Positions 35,503 through 44,600 of a stretch of 64,000 nt of DNA are shown in pieces; position 1 is the stretch's first letter, and every line of letters starts with the position of its first letter. The notes under the pieces were generated by a model. That model did no database searches, had not been told where the DNA came from, and saw only the letters and a program-made list of their open reading frames with translations. Origin of the DNA: an uncultured Porphyromonadaceae bacterium. GTDB lineage: Bacteria > Bacteroidota > Bacteroidia > Bacteroidales > Muribaculaceae. Where the stretch lies: NCBI GenBank assembly GCA_900546365.1, contig URCF01000005.1:98721-162720 (forward strand), read 5' to 3'. A program made the position numbers and the translations under genes.

Positions 35503-36201
35503 ATGCAAACACTCATCGACCTTGACACCAGCATTTTCCTATATCTCAACGGACTCCACAGCCACTTTTTCGACACCTTCATGATGCTCTTTTCCGGCAA
35601 ACTGATATGGGCGCCGATGTATGCCGCATTTCTGTGGATGCTATGGCGGTGCATGAACTGGAAAGCAGCCCTCACCCTCACCCTTATGGCCGTGGTGCTG
35701 ATAGCATTGGCCGACCAGACCTGCGCCTCTGTGATTCGGCCATATATTGAACGGATACGTCCGTCGCGCCTCGAAAATGAGCTGTCGGCCATGGTGCACG
35801 TGGTCAATGAATATCGTGGCGGACTGTATAGTTTCCCATCCTGCCATGCCGCCAACTCGTTTGCTTTCGCAGTGTTTGCCTCGCTGATTGTCAAGCATCG
35901 GGCATGGACATGGTTCATTCTTCTCTGGGCATTGGTCAACAGCTACTCCCGCATCTATCTCGGGGTGCATTTTCCCGGCGACCTTCTGGTGGGAGCCATT
36001 ATTGGTTCATTTGTGGCTTTTATTGTATATAAGGTGTCGCTGCTCATAGCGCGGCAGCTGTGCCACTCCCGCCATCCGTTCGCCCCGGGCCGCAACACCG
36101 ATTTGTGCATCGGCACGCTCTGCGTGCGTCCGGTGGCCGTGGTGATGATTGTCGGCTTCCTCACCGTCGCCGCCATGATTGCCGCATCCATCTGTCAGTG
36201 A
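35503..36201 (+). CDS. PAP2-family lipid phosphatase
   Basis: A 232-aa integral membrane protein. YIERIRPSR is part of the first phosphatase motif, SFPSCHAANS the second (catalytic His) and SRIYLGVHFPGD the third (His nucleophile). Family members dephosphorylate undecaprenyl pyrophosphate or phosphatidic acid and related lipids on the outer face of the inner membrane. Its position after the LtaS-like gene suggests recycling of a lipid product of that enzyme; this is inference. Confidence 0.85.
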   Translation: MQTLIDLDTSIFLYLNGLHSHFFDTFMMLFSGKLIWAPMYAAFLWMLWRCMNWKAALTLTLMAVVLIALADQTCASVIRPYIERIRPSRLENELSAMVHVVNEYRGGLYSFPSCHAANSFAFAVFASLIVKHRAWTWFILLWALVNSYSRIYLGVHFPGDLLVGAIIGSFVAFIVYKVSLLIARQLCHSRHPFAPGRNTDLCIGTLCVRPVAVVMIVGFLTVAAMIAASICQ

Positions 36202-36294
36202 CACTTGCTCCGCTGTCAGTTGACTGTGACAGTTTGGCAGTCACCAAACCGCCTGATGGTTAATAAAATAATAATTTCTCAACTATTTTGGCAT

Positions 36295-36302
36295 TATATT
36301 TG
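36295..36302 (+). promoter_or_regulatory. -7 box TATATTTG of dnaK
   Basis: TATATTTG lies 92 nt before the dnaK ATG. The upstream -33 region is only T-rich. No CIRCE inverted repeat is present. Confidence 0.55.
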
Positions 36303-36316
36303 TTTTTAGTATATCC

Positions 36317-36338
36317 GAACGAGGAGCAGTTCTCGTTC
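36317..36338 (+). other. Hairpin at the 5' end of the dnaK leader
   Basis: GAACGAGGA pairs with TTCTCGTTC around a GCAG loop, 15 nt after the -7 box. It would sit near the 5' end of the transcript and might stabilise it or sense temperature. Confidence 0.5.
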
Positions 36339-36393
36339 CACCGCAAATGATTATTAATAACAAAATATATAACCTAAAAAAATCAAACTAATT

Positions 36394-38298
36394 ATGGGAA
36401 AGATTATCGGTATTGACCTCGGCACCACCAACTCCTGCGTGGCTGTTCTCGAAGGTAACGATCCTGTTGTGATTCCTAATAGCGAAGGCCGTAACACCAC
36501 ACCTTCGGTTGTGGCTTTTGTTGACGGTGGCGAACGTAAAGTTGGCGACCCCGCAAAGCGTCAGGCCATCACCAACCCCAAACGCACCATCTACTCTATA
36601 AAGCGCTTTATGGGCGAAACCTACGACCAGGTGAAGAGCGAAATCGACCGCGTACCCTACAAGGTGGTTCGCGCTGACAACAACACTCCCCGCGTGGACA
36701 TTGATGGCCGTGAGTACACCCCGCAGGAAATCTCAGCCATGATTCTTCAGAAAATGAAGAAAACAGCCGAGGATTATCTCGGTCAGTCTGTGACTGAAGC
36801 TGTAATCACTGTACCTGCGTACTTCAACGACTCCCAGCGTCAGGCTACCAAAGAAGCCGGTGAAATCGCAGGCCTCACTGTGAAACGTATTGTCAACGAG
36901 CCTACTGCCGCAGCTCTTGCATACGGCCTTGACAAAACCAACAAAGACCAGAAGATTGCCGTATTCGACCTCGGTGGCGGTACATTCGATATCTCCATCC
37001 TTGAACTCGGCGATGGCGTGTTTGAAGTAAAATCCACCAACGGTGACACCCACCTCGGCGGTGATGACTTCGACCATGTGATTATCGACTGGCTCGCCGA
37101 CGAATTCCAGAAAGAAGAAGGCGTTGACCTCCGTCAGGACCCCATGGCGCTCCAGCGTTTGAAAGAAGCTGCAGAAAAAGCCAAGATCGAGCTTTCCAGC
37201 ACAACCAGCACTGAGATCAACCTCCCCTATATCATGCCTGTCAACGGTATTCCAAAGCACTTGGTCAAGACCCTGACACGCGCCAAATTCGAGCAGCTTG
37301 CCGACAAGCTCATCCAGGCCACCATCAAGCCTTGCGAACAGGCCCTGAAAGATGCCGGTCTCTCTGCCAAAGATATTGACGAAGTGATTCTCGTGGGCGG
37401 CTCCACCCGTATCCCCGCCATTCAGCAGATTGTGGAAAAATTCTTCGGCAAAGCTCCCTCCAAGGGCGTGAATCCCGATGAAGTAGTGGCCGTTGGTGCT
37501 GCCATCCAGGGTGGTGTGCTCTCCGGCGACGTCAAGGATGTGCTGCTGCTTGATGTTGTGCCTCTGTCAGTGGGTATTGAAACCCTCGGCGGTGTCATGA
37601 CAAAGCTCATCGAAGCCAACACAACTATCCCTACCCGCAAGAGCGAAGTGTTCTCCACCGCTGCCGACAACCAGCCCTCTGTTGACATCCACGTGCTCCA
37701 GGGTGAGCGTCCTATGGCTGCTGATGACAAGACCCTCGGCAAATTCCACCTCGACGGCATAGCTCCCGCCCCCCGTGGTATTCCGCAGATTGAAGTGACA
37801 TTTGAAATCGATGCCAACGGTATCCTCAACGTGTCCGCCAAGGATAAAGCCACCGGCAAAGAGCAGAGCATCCGCATTGAAGCCTCCAGCGGCCTCACAG
37901 ATGCCGAAATCAAGCGTATGAAGGATGAAGCCGCAGCCAACGCTGAAGCTGATGCCAAGGAAAAAGAGCGTGTGGACAAACTCAACCACGCCGACACCAT
38001 GATTTTCCAAACCGAGAAACAGCTCAACGAACTCGGCGACAAGATTCCCGCCGACAAGAAAGCTCCCATCGAAACAGCCCTTGCCCGACTCAAAGAAGCT
38101 CACAAGGCTGCCGACATCGCAGGCATCGACGCCGCTATGAAGGAGATTGAAACTGCTTTCGGTGCAGCTCAGCAGGAAATCCTCAATGCCCAGGCACAGG
38201 CCCAGCAGGGTGGAGCTCAGGCAGGCCCCAACCCCGGCCCTCAGCCCGGCAATGGCCAGGACGGCCCCGTTGATGTTGACTTCGAGGAAGTGAAATAA
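36394..38298 (+). CDS. dnaK: Molecular chaperone DnaK (Hsp70)
   Basis: A 634-aa Hsp70 of normal length. GIDLGTTNSCVAVLEG is the first phosphate loop, VITVPAYFNDSQRQATKEAG and VFDLGGGTFDISIL follow, and VILVGGSTRIPAIQ completes the ATPase domain (1-380). The linker DVLLLDVVPLS leads to the substrate-binding domain and a helical lid. The tail is Gln/Ala/Gly-rich and ends VDFEEVK. It folds and rescues proteins with DnaJ and GrpE, neither of which is adjacent. A terminator follows. Confidence 0.98.
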   Translation: MGKIIGIDLGTTNSCVAVLEGNDPVVIPNSEGRNTTPSVVAFVDGGERKVGDPAKRQAITNPKRTIYSIKRFMGETYDQVKSEIDRVPYKVVRADNNTPRVDIDGREYTPQEISAMILQKMKKTAEDYLGQSVTEAVITVPAYFNDSQRQATKEAGEIAGLTVKRIVNEPTAAALAYGLDKTNKDQKIAVFDLGGGTFDISILELGDGVFEVKSTNGDTHLGGDDFDHVIIDWLADEFQKEEGVDLRQDPMALQRLKEAAEKAKIELSSTTSTEINLPYIMPVNGIPKHLVKTLTRAKFEQLADKLIQATIKPCEQALKDAGLSAKDIDEVILVGGSTRIPAIQQIVEKFFGKAPSKGVNPDEVVAVGAAIQGGVLSGDVKDVLLLDVVPLSVGIETLGGVMTKLIEANTTIPTRKSEVFSTAADNQPSVDIHVLQGERPMAADDKTLGKFHLDGIAPAPRGIPQIEVTFEIDANGILNVSAKDKATGKEQSIRIEASSGLTDAEIKRMKDEAAANAEADAKEKERVDKLNHADTMIFQTEKQLNELGDKIPADKKAPIETALARLKEAHKAADIAGIDAAMKEIETAFGAAQQEILNAQAQAQQGGAQAGPNPGPQPGNGQDGPVDVDFEEVK

Positions 38299-38319
38299 AC
38301 GGTATCCTAAAAATAACCG

Positions 38320-38365
38320 GATGCGGAATGCAGCCCGATAGGGATGCGTCCCGCATCTTCATTTT
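38320..38365 (+). terminator. Terminator after dnaK
   Basis: GATGCGG (38320-38326) pairs with CCGCATC (38351-38357), with further inner pairing, followed by TTCATTTT. Confidence 0.7.
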
Positions 38366-38389
38366 AATAACCTTTAATTTTTCTTTTCT

Positions 38390-38632
38390 ATGGAAATCAA
38401 TGAAATTATCAGCCAACTGAAGGACAAGTTTGACGATTCTGTCAATGTAGAGCAGATAACTGAGAAACTGAGCGGATTTGACCACTCCAAGATGTCGTTT
38501 ACGGAGATTGTAGCGAAACTGAAAGATGGCAACATTATCGGTGATCTTGATGGAGACGGCAAGGTGGAGTCCACTATCGATGAACTCAAAGGGAAAGCCT
38601 CTCAGATGTTCGGTGGCATTTTTGGCAAATGA
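38390..38632 (+). CDS. Small acidic protein with one EF-hand-like loop
   Basis: An 80-aa protein (MEINEIISQLKDKFDDSVNV onward). DLDGDGKVEST at residues 52-62 has Asp at positions 1, 3 and 5 and Gly at 6 of an EF-hand or dockerin-like calcium loop, but lacks the usual acidic residue at position 12. The flanks are amphipathic helices, and the end (SQMFGGIFGK) resembles DUF-type stress proteins. There is no signal peptide, so it is cytoplasmic. I do not assign a function. It is the last clear chromosomal gene before the foreign segment. Confidence 0.65.
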   Translation: MEINEIISQLKDKFDDSVNVEQITEKLSGFDHSKMSFTEIVAKLKDGNIIGDLDGDGKVESTIDELKGKASQMFGGIFGK

Positions 38633-39237
38633 TCCCGAAACAAAAAATACGGAATCCCGTAAGAACGATTACTCCCAATGATTAAAAACGAGGAGGGTGT
38701 CTCAGAATAATTAACGCTATTTTAGATGTATATATATTGCTGATAATTAGCGATTTGTGCGAATTAAAGATTTTGTGACTAACAAATGAGCAACATAACA
38801 ACCGGAATGAAATGTGATTTTAGAAAGTTTTATGTTAGTCGATAACGATGCTTTGTTACTCGGAATTTTCAATCTCATGCCTTCAAAAAAAGAAAAATGA
38901 GGCTTGATACTGCTCCGCTTCATTCGCAGCGTTTTCAATTCGCTTTGCAAAAGTAGCAATAATTATTGAAACTACATGTACACATGCACACAGGTCTATA
39001 TATAGGTCTGTGTGTACGTGTATATATAGTACACGACCTCTGACCAAATCTGTTTCCGACCGTCTATTATCCAATTCACGCCACGGCATTATCATTTCTA
39101 CAAATAGGTCAATGATGCCGTGTATATATAATACACGACCTCCTGACCAAATTCAACCGGTTGTCTGTCTTTTCTTTTTTGAAGGCTTCCTGTTTTACAT
39201 GAGATGAATTTTCATGTCTTGCTTCTGTTGAATCCCG
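38633..39237. other. Gene-poor AT-rich left flank of the foreign segment
   Basis: No credible gene. GAGGGTGTCTCAG near 38695 followed by AT-rich sequence looks like the end of an IS element, without a transposase. A 27-nt stretch at 38810-38836 resembles 63968-63992 at the window's right edge. Nested palindromes occupy 38977-39035, including CACACAG/CTGTGTG. A copy of the CTTCAAAAAA-type A-rich motif occurs at 38882 on the plus strand. Confidence 0.5.
39017..39152. repeat. Two copies of a palindrome-bearing 33-nt repeat
   Basis: CGTGTATATATAGTACACG (39017-39035) followed by ACCTCTGACCAAAT recurs at 39119-39152 as CGTGTATATATAATACACG followed by ACCTCCTGACCAAAT. The units start 102 nt apart. 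The first part is an almost perfect palindrome, which suggests a protein-binding site. Confidence 0.7.
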
Positions 39238-39388
39238 GATATTGACAGTGCAAAGTTAGATGTCTCTTTCATAACGGCAAGGTCACGTCCTGTGATTGTC
39301 TGTTGCAGGATGGTGACCAGGCACAATCCTTCTCAGCCAAACCTTGCCTTACATTCATTGGGACAACTTTGCAGGCACTATAATAATC
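39238..39388 (+). promoter_or_regulatory. Inverted-repeat promoter cassette 1 (putative ssDNA promoter)
   Basis: Left arm 39238-39282 and right arm 39342-39388 are imperfectly complementary. On the minus strand the left arm reads TTG (39278-39280), 19 nt, TAACTTTG (39251-39258). GTGC and AG-TGTC blocks pair on either side of a 6-nt mismatch, AAAGTT (39252-39257) opposite TTGCAG (39369-39374), exactly at the -7 box. GGCAAGG/CCTTGCC pair at the -33 box. Between the arms is a separate hairpin, GGTCAC/GTGACC (39281-39318). Downstream lies the short gene at 39449. Confidence 0.6.
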
Positions 39389-39448
39389 ACGGCTGCTCCA
39401 GACAGCAAAATGAATGTAGGGAAAAGGCTAACGAAAACAGCATTGAAT

Positions 39449-39622
39449 ATGGACTACGAAGAGAACAGCATGATAATCGGATGCTCATGCACCATGCTTA
39501 ATGACCCCGACAACGCAATATGCGGTCGGATTGTGTGCGATTATGGCAATGAAATCGCAGTAGAACACTATGACGGAAAAGTCGCTGTCTATGGACGTGA
39601 CGAACTCCTGATTTTTGATTAA
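39449..39622 (+). CDS. Small leading-region protein of unknown function
   Basis: A 57-aa protein, MDYEENSMIIGCSCTMLNDP onward, rich in Cys and acidic residues, ending YGRDELLIFD. The start at 39449 is chosen because, as in the other cassettes, a TAGGGAAAA-type motif lies about 30 nt upstream; an in-frame ATG at 39410 would extend it by 13 residues. The short beta-rich pattern (IVCDYGNEIAVEHYDGKVAV) suggests a small barrel. No family is recognised. The unit is closed by a hairpin at 39631-39660. Confidence 0.55.
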   Translation: MDYEENSMIIGCSCTMLNDPDNAICGRIVCDYGNEIAVEHYDGKVAVYGRDELLIFD

Positions 39623-39630
39623 GGCTGGAT

Positions 39631-39660
39631 GTGGAGACTGCATCGGTTTGCAGTCTCCAC
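39631..39660 (+). terminator. Hairpin closing unit 1
   Basis: GTGGAGACTGCA pairs with TGCAGTCTCCAC around a 6-nt loop, 9 nt after the stop codon. No T run follows directly. Confidence 0.55.
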
Positions 39661-40183
39661 TCATGCTTCATTAAGCTCCCTTTTTATAGGATATACCCAC
39701 ACTTTTTAACTTCTTTGCCTGTTGCCTTCAGCTCTCCTTTTTTATTTTTTGAAGGCAAAATCCTTTTATATCCTTAAGTGGCACTTCCACTCTTGCATCG
39801 TTCCAAGCCGTTCCGGTGGATTACACAGGATAATCCTGTCCTTTGATATTGGGCTTCCGCCTATTCTTCTCTTGTCTCCCGCATTCGTTGATTGCACAGC
39901 TCCTGTTCGTCTTGACGTCATTGCCATCAACCATTCTACTACAAAAGTCATTCAACGATGCGGCTCTACTTCTCATAAGGCAGGAACCATCGTTCTTGCC
40001 GCTTCATTGTTAATGCAAATATAAAGGTCCCTGAGATTCCGCATATCGCATACCTATGGCGAGCCGTCAAAGCACACTTGCGGTTACAGCCGTTAACTTT
40101 CTATCATCCTTAGCATACCTGTTGCGGTGTTTTCCCGTACTCTCTTCTTATGACAGAATTTCAAACCGAAGTCACATCACATA
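39661..40183. other. Long spacer without a credible gene
   Basis: It contains a copy of the A-rich motif (minus strand CTTCAAAAAATAAAAAAGGA, 39734-39753) and short minus-strand frames that look degenerate. One frame (61 codons, 39766-39951) has Arg-rich content and no recognisable domain. A TATATTTG box on the minus strand near 40014 has no -33 partner. Confidence 0.4.
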
Positions 40184-40367
40184 GTTTTTCCGGATGCAAA
40201 GTTATGAACATGGCGTCACGAGGTTCTTCCGGGTCGGCATGACAGCCTTTGACCAACGGCTTTCAGACAATCTTCCTTTTTCACGGCTTGACGCTGAGAA
40301 AAAGAGTATTGTATGAACCTTCCGCTGGTGCTCCCTATGCCCATGTCATCTGTTGGCATCGTAAAAT
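40184..40367 (+). promoter_or_regulatory. Inverted-repeat promoter cassette 2 (putative ssDNA promoter)
   Basis: Left arm: GATGC (40193-40197), bubble AAAGTT (40198-40203), ATGAACATGG (40204-40213). Right arm: CCATGTCAT (40341-40349), bubble CTGTTG (40350-40355), GCATC (40356-40360). The minus-strand -7 box is TAACTTTG (40197-40204); no TTG is found at the -33 position in this copy. The apical hairpin at 40267-40312 is ACAAT, CTTC, CTTTTT, loop, AAAAAG, AGT, ATTGT. It lies upstream of the SSB gene. Confidence 0.6.
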
Positions 40368-40395
40368 CAATGTATAACTTCTAAAATTCAAAGTC

Positions 40396-40785
40396 ATGAA
40401 GAAAGTAGAAAACAATTTCGCAGTAACAGGTTTCATCGCAAAGGATGCAGAGATCCGTCAGTTCACAACCTCAAGCGTAGCACGCTTCTCGATCGCCATA
40501 TCCCGCACGGAAAAGCGCGATGAATCTCAGGAAGAGACCAGAGTATCGGCATTCATGAACATGGAAGCCTGGCGAAAGAACGACAGCGCATCCTTCGAGC
40601 TTCTGAAGAAGGGCCAGATGATTACCGTTGAAGGCTACTTGAAGCCGGAAGAATGGATCGGCAATGATGGTGTCAAGCGCAACCGCATCATCTTCGTAGC
40701 AAGCAAGTTCTACGAGCCGGTAGAGAAACCGGAGAAGAAGGAAAAGCCGAAAGGTAAGTCCAAATCAAAGAAGTCCGAGGCTTAA
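40396..40785 (+). CDS. ssb: Single-stranded DNA-binding protein (SSB)
   Basis: A 129-aa OB-fold protein. NNFAVTGFIAKDAEIRQFTT, VARFSIAISRTEKRDES, FMNMEAWRKND, LLKKGQMITVEGYLKPEEW and NRIIFVASKFYEP follow the SSB core. The C-terminus is a Lys-rich tail (KPKGKSKSKKSEA) and lacks the acidic DDxPF-type tip of chromosomal SSB, as often in mobile-element SSBs. It would coat single-stranded DNA entering a recipient. It has its own cassette upstream and an intrinsic terminator downstream. Confidence 0.88.
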   Translation: MKKVENNFAVTGFIAKDAEIRQFTTSSVARFSIAISRTEKRDESQEETRVSAFMNMEAWRKNDSASFELLKKGQMITVEGYLKPEEWIGNDGVKRNRIIFVASKFYEPVEKPEKKEKPKGKSKSKKSEA

Positions 40786-40805
40786 CCCGGCACTTCCTCG
40801 ACAGA

Positions 40806-40828
40806 AGCGGCTTCGGCCGCTTTTTTTA
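40806..40828 (+). terminator. Intrinsic terminator after ssb
   Basis: AAGCGGC pairs with GCCGCTT around a TTCG tetraloop and runs into seven T. Confidence 0.92.
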
Positions 40829-41215
40829 TGGTCATGCTTATGACGGTAACTCTCCGTTTATATCCGACTGTAATCACCCGTTTACACCTTTCACCCACCC
40901 ACTACGTATCGTACACCTTACGGAAGACAACTGTCACCGTGCTCCGCATGGCAACAGCCGTCACCCGTTCGGTTCAGACATGACTGACACCGATTGACTG
41001 TAAGGTTTGTGGGGCGCAGGTCAGAACTTGCGCCCGTCCGCACTCCTTGCCGTCATTCCGTGTCCGGATTGTCATGCCTGCCGATACGGACTCCACCCGT
41101 TCTCATTTATATCCTTTTTTATTTTTTGAAGGTCTCCTTTCATTTTATGCTCTCCGATTATACCAGCCGGTCCCCGTTATACGGTCGCAGCCTGCGACAC
41201 ATCAGGACTGCGCAT
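40829..41215. other. Spacer between ssb and cassette 3
   Basis: It holds a copy of the A-rich motif at 41113-41132 (minus strand CTTCAAAAAATAAAAAAGGA) inside a possible 23-codon minus-strand frame (41072-41143) preceded by GGAG. Nothing else is recognisable. Confidence 0.4.
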
Positions 41216-41331
41216 CCGTTTTCATCGGCGAATTTAGACGACGACCGGCAAATGTCAAGCCGCACTTCGCTATTTGGGCTTGTCTTATTGCCGATGGCAG
41301 TCGTCTCCTTCGGAATGCCTTGAAAAACCGG
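41216..41331 (+). promoter_or_regulatory. Inverted-repeat promoter cassette 3 (putative ssDNA promoter)
   Basis: The minus-strand left arm has TTG (41256-41258), 19 nt, TAAATTCG (41229-41236). AGACGAC (41236-41242) pairs with GTCGTCT (41300-41306), CGGCAA with TTGCCG, and CAAGCC with GGCTTG at the tip. Beyond the -7 box GGC (41227-41229) pairs with GCC (41317-41319), and CCG with CGG. Opposite the -7 box the arms differ (GAATTT against a 10-nt CCTTCGGAAT). The CTTC/AGT apical motif is absent here. Confidence 0.55.
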
Positions 41332-41417
41332 ATTGCACAGCCCGAAAGCCGAAGGACAGTAGGGAAAAATAAGATGTGTATTCCAAGTGAGTAATCAACC
41401 AATAAAAAGTAAAGGAT

Positions 41418-41663
41418 ATGAAGACAGTAGAACGCATTCCGACCTATGCTTTGCCGTATCTGGTGAACGGTGACGCAACCCACCTCACTGACGAGGAAGT
41501 GAGAATGATTGATGATGTCTGCCGCAGGAACAGCATCGAACTGGTGACACCCATCACCGAAAGTGTAGAGGGAAATCCTCTGCCTTATTTCAGCAGCATG
41601 CCGTTTTTCGGTATGCCCTGTGAAGTAGAGGACTGCATCGTGATTTTTGGAAAGCAGGGATAA
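41418..41663 (+). CDS. Conserved small protein of mobile elements
   Basis: An 81-aa protein: MKTVERIPTYALPYLVNGDA, DEEVRMIDDVCRRNSIELVT and PYFSSMPFFGMPCEVEDCIV. The pattern (IPTYAL-YLVNGD, then a helix, then YFS-P-FG-PCEV-DC) recurs in small proteins of plasmid and conjugative-element leading regions that I recall without a reliable name. It precedes the methylase-helicase by 26 nt and shares cassette 3 with it. A GGGAAAAA motif lies upstream. Confidence 0.6.
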   Translation: MKTVERIPTYALPYLVNGDATHLTDEEVRMIDDVCRRNSIELVTPITESVEGNPLPYFSSMPFFGMPCEVEDCIVIFGKQG

Positions 41664-41689
41664 TAAAAATTTAATAAACGGTTAAATAT

Positions 41690-44600
41690 ATGTCATATAA
41701 CAAGATTACAGCTTTAACGGCAAATGTCCGCGCCATCGAACTTGCAATGAGGCTTCACACAAGCGGAGCGTCAGCCACACAGGAAGAAAGGGCGGTACTT
41801 TCAGCATATACAGGCTTTGGAGGTATCAAGGAAATAATGGGCATAGGTACAGCCAATCCCATGCCGGACGGATTGTCGGAACAGACAGAGCAACTTCTGA
41901 AACTGATTGACGGTTATTCCGGATTTTCAGACGACACAATGCGTAAGGATGCTTTGGATTGCATAAAGGCTTCCATGCTTACGGCTTTTTATACTCCTAC
42001 GTTCATTATAGATGCTATCGCAAAGGAGATACACAGCCTTTTCCGTAAACATTCCCTTACTATGCGGTCATTTCTTGAACCGAGCGCAGGTACAGGTGGT
42101 TTTCTGCCTGTAGCAATGGATGACACCGCTACCTATGCAATAGAGAAAGACCCTATCACAGGACTTGTGCTATCAATGCTCCATGATGATACAAATGTGA
42201 CGATAGACGGTTACGAGACAATCAGCGGACAGGATTTGCCGCACAAGTCGTTTGATGTAATTGCATCTAACATTCCGTTTGGCAATTTCAGCGTCTTTGA
42301 TGCGGAATTGTGGAAACGAGGGGGCATATACGATAAAGCCACCAAGACAATACATAATTACTTTTTTGTCAAGTCAATGGAACTGCTTAACGAGGGCGGA
42401 CTGCTTGTGTTCATCACCTCAAGAGGCGTGGCAGATACTCCAGGCAACAAGTTCGTGCGTGAGTATCTTGTAAGTCATGCAGACCTTATCACAGCTTTAC
42501 GGCTACCCGACAACCTTTTTATGGAGACCGGAGGTATCGAGGTAGGCAGTGACCTGTTGATTTTCCAAAAGCATACAGGAAAGGTTCTGCAGTCTCACCG
42601 TGAGAAACTTTTTATCCAGTCCTTAAAAGAGACTTTCAATAACGGAGAGACCACCGAGCCAATCAACAGGCTTTTCACCATGCCTAACACTGCCCTTGCC
42701 ACAGGCAGCAGCATCGGTATGAACCAATACGGAAAATATGTGCGTAAATACCGCTGGAGCAACGGCACTGAAAGCATGGGGCAATATCTTTCCGCAATCC
42801 TTAAAGCCGACTTTGACCGTTATTTCCGTAAATCTCTTTTTTTAGAGGGTAAGACCTCTGAACCCTTTGCCGTCTCATTGTTCGGTGATGCGGAAGAAAC
42901 ACAGACAGACAGGGGGCGACGTGCCTATACCGGTCAGATGACGGAATGGCTCAAAGAGGGTGCGCTTGTCATGATGGACGGTCAAACAGGCACGTTAAAA
43001 GTCCGCAAGTCCAAACATTATGATGATGTAGCGGTAGATTTCGACCCCATGCCGGAGGACGGAGTGAACACGGAACGAGCCAAAGACTACCTGCCATTGA
43101 GGGAAACATATTTTGAACTTTCAACCAAAGAGAGGGATGAAATGAGCGAACAGGCAGACTTGAGGGAACGGCTTAATTTGCTATATGACACTTTTGTTTC
43201 CAAATGGGGATATTTCCATAACAATGACAACAGGGAGTTTTTCATGCTTGACAGTCTCGGTGTGGAGGTGTTCACAATCGAGACACTGAACGGCACGGAA
43301 ATCTCAAAGTCCGACATCATGCGTGAGCCTGTGGCTTTCAAAAAGATAGAGACCGAAACGGTTATGACACCGACCGAAGCACTTGCAAGCAGCCTTAATT
43401 TTTATGGCGGTGTGAATATGCCCTATATCTTAAAATCCACACGACAGAGCGAAGACGATGTGATAGAAGCTCTCAAAGGTGAGATTTTCTTTAATCCCAT
43501 GATATATGACTGGGAAGCCAAAGGCAAGTTTATTGCCGGGAATGTCATTGCCAAGCAAAAGGACATCCTTGTCTGCATGGAAGAAATGCCGGACGATGTA
43601 AGGGTATATGCGGAGTTGTCATTAAAGGCTCTTGAGGATGCAACCCCTGAACCGATACCCTATGAGGAACTTGATATAAATATGGGCGAGCGTTGGATTG
43701 ACCCGCAGCTTTACGCCATGTTTGCCACGGAACTTTTCGGAACTGAAACACAGGTGATGTATTTCGATGTGAATGATACCTATGTAGTGTCGCTCCGTGG
43801 CTACTCAGCTGTCGCATACAACACCTATTCTGTCCGTAACTATAACGGAGAGGAGTTGTTTGTTCATGCCCTGCATGACACCGTGCCGGAAATCACAAAG
43901 GAGATTTATTGTGGCGGAGAGAAAAAGCGTGTTCCCGATGAGGAGGCAATACAGGAAGCCGGAGCGAAGATACAGGACATACGAAACCTTTTCAATGAAT
44001 GGCTTGACCGTCAGCCCCTTTTTGTGCGTGATGAAATTGTCACCACCTACAACGAGCGTTTCAACTGCTATGTCAGACCGAGTTATGATGGCTCATGTCA
44101 GACATTCCCCGGACTTTCGTTTAATCAGTTCGGCTATGATGCGCTGTACCCCTCGCAGAAAGACGCCATTCAGATGATTAAACAGAACGGGGGCGGCATC
44201 TGTTGGCACGCCGTAGGAACAGGCAAGACCATGATAATGTGTGTCGCTGCTTATGAAATGAAGCGTCTCGGACTATGTAACAAGCCGATGATTATCGGTC
44301 TTAAAGCAAATGTGCATGAGATAGCCGATACATTCAGAAAGGCGTATCCTTCAGCAAGAATATTATATCCGGGCAAAGAGGATTTCACCCCTGCCAACCG
44401 CATGGAGGTTTTTGCAAAAATCAAAAATAATAACTGGGATTGCATCATTCTCACACACGACCAGTTTGTAAAAATACCTCAATCGGAAGAAACAATGATT
44501 GATATATTTACGGAAGAACTCGCGGATGTTGAGCGTTCCATTGAAGTGCTGGAACAATCTACTATGCGCTACCGCACAGGGAAGATGCAGAATGGACTTG

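Noticed and set aside
36241..36393. A CIRCE/HrcA operator before dnaK
   Set aside because: No TTAGCACTC/GAGTGCTAA inverted repeat is present; only a 9-bp leader hairpin is seen.
41072..41143. A 23-codon minus-strand frame with an upstream GGAG
   Set aside because: It is too short to support as a gene without expression data; kept only as part of the A-rich motif observation.
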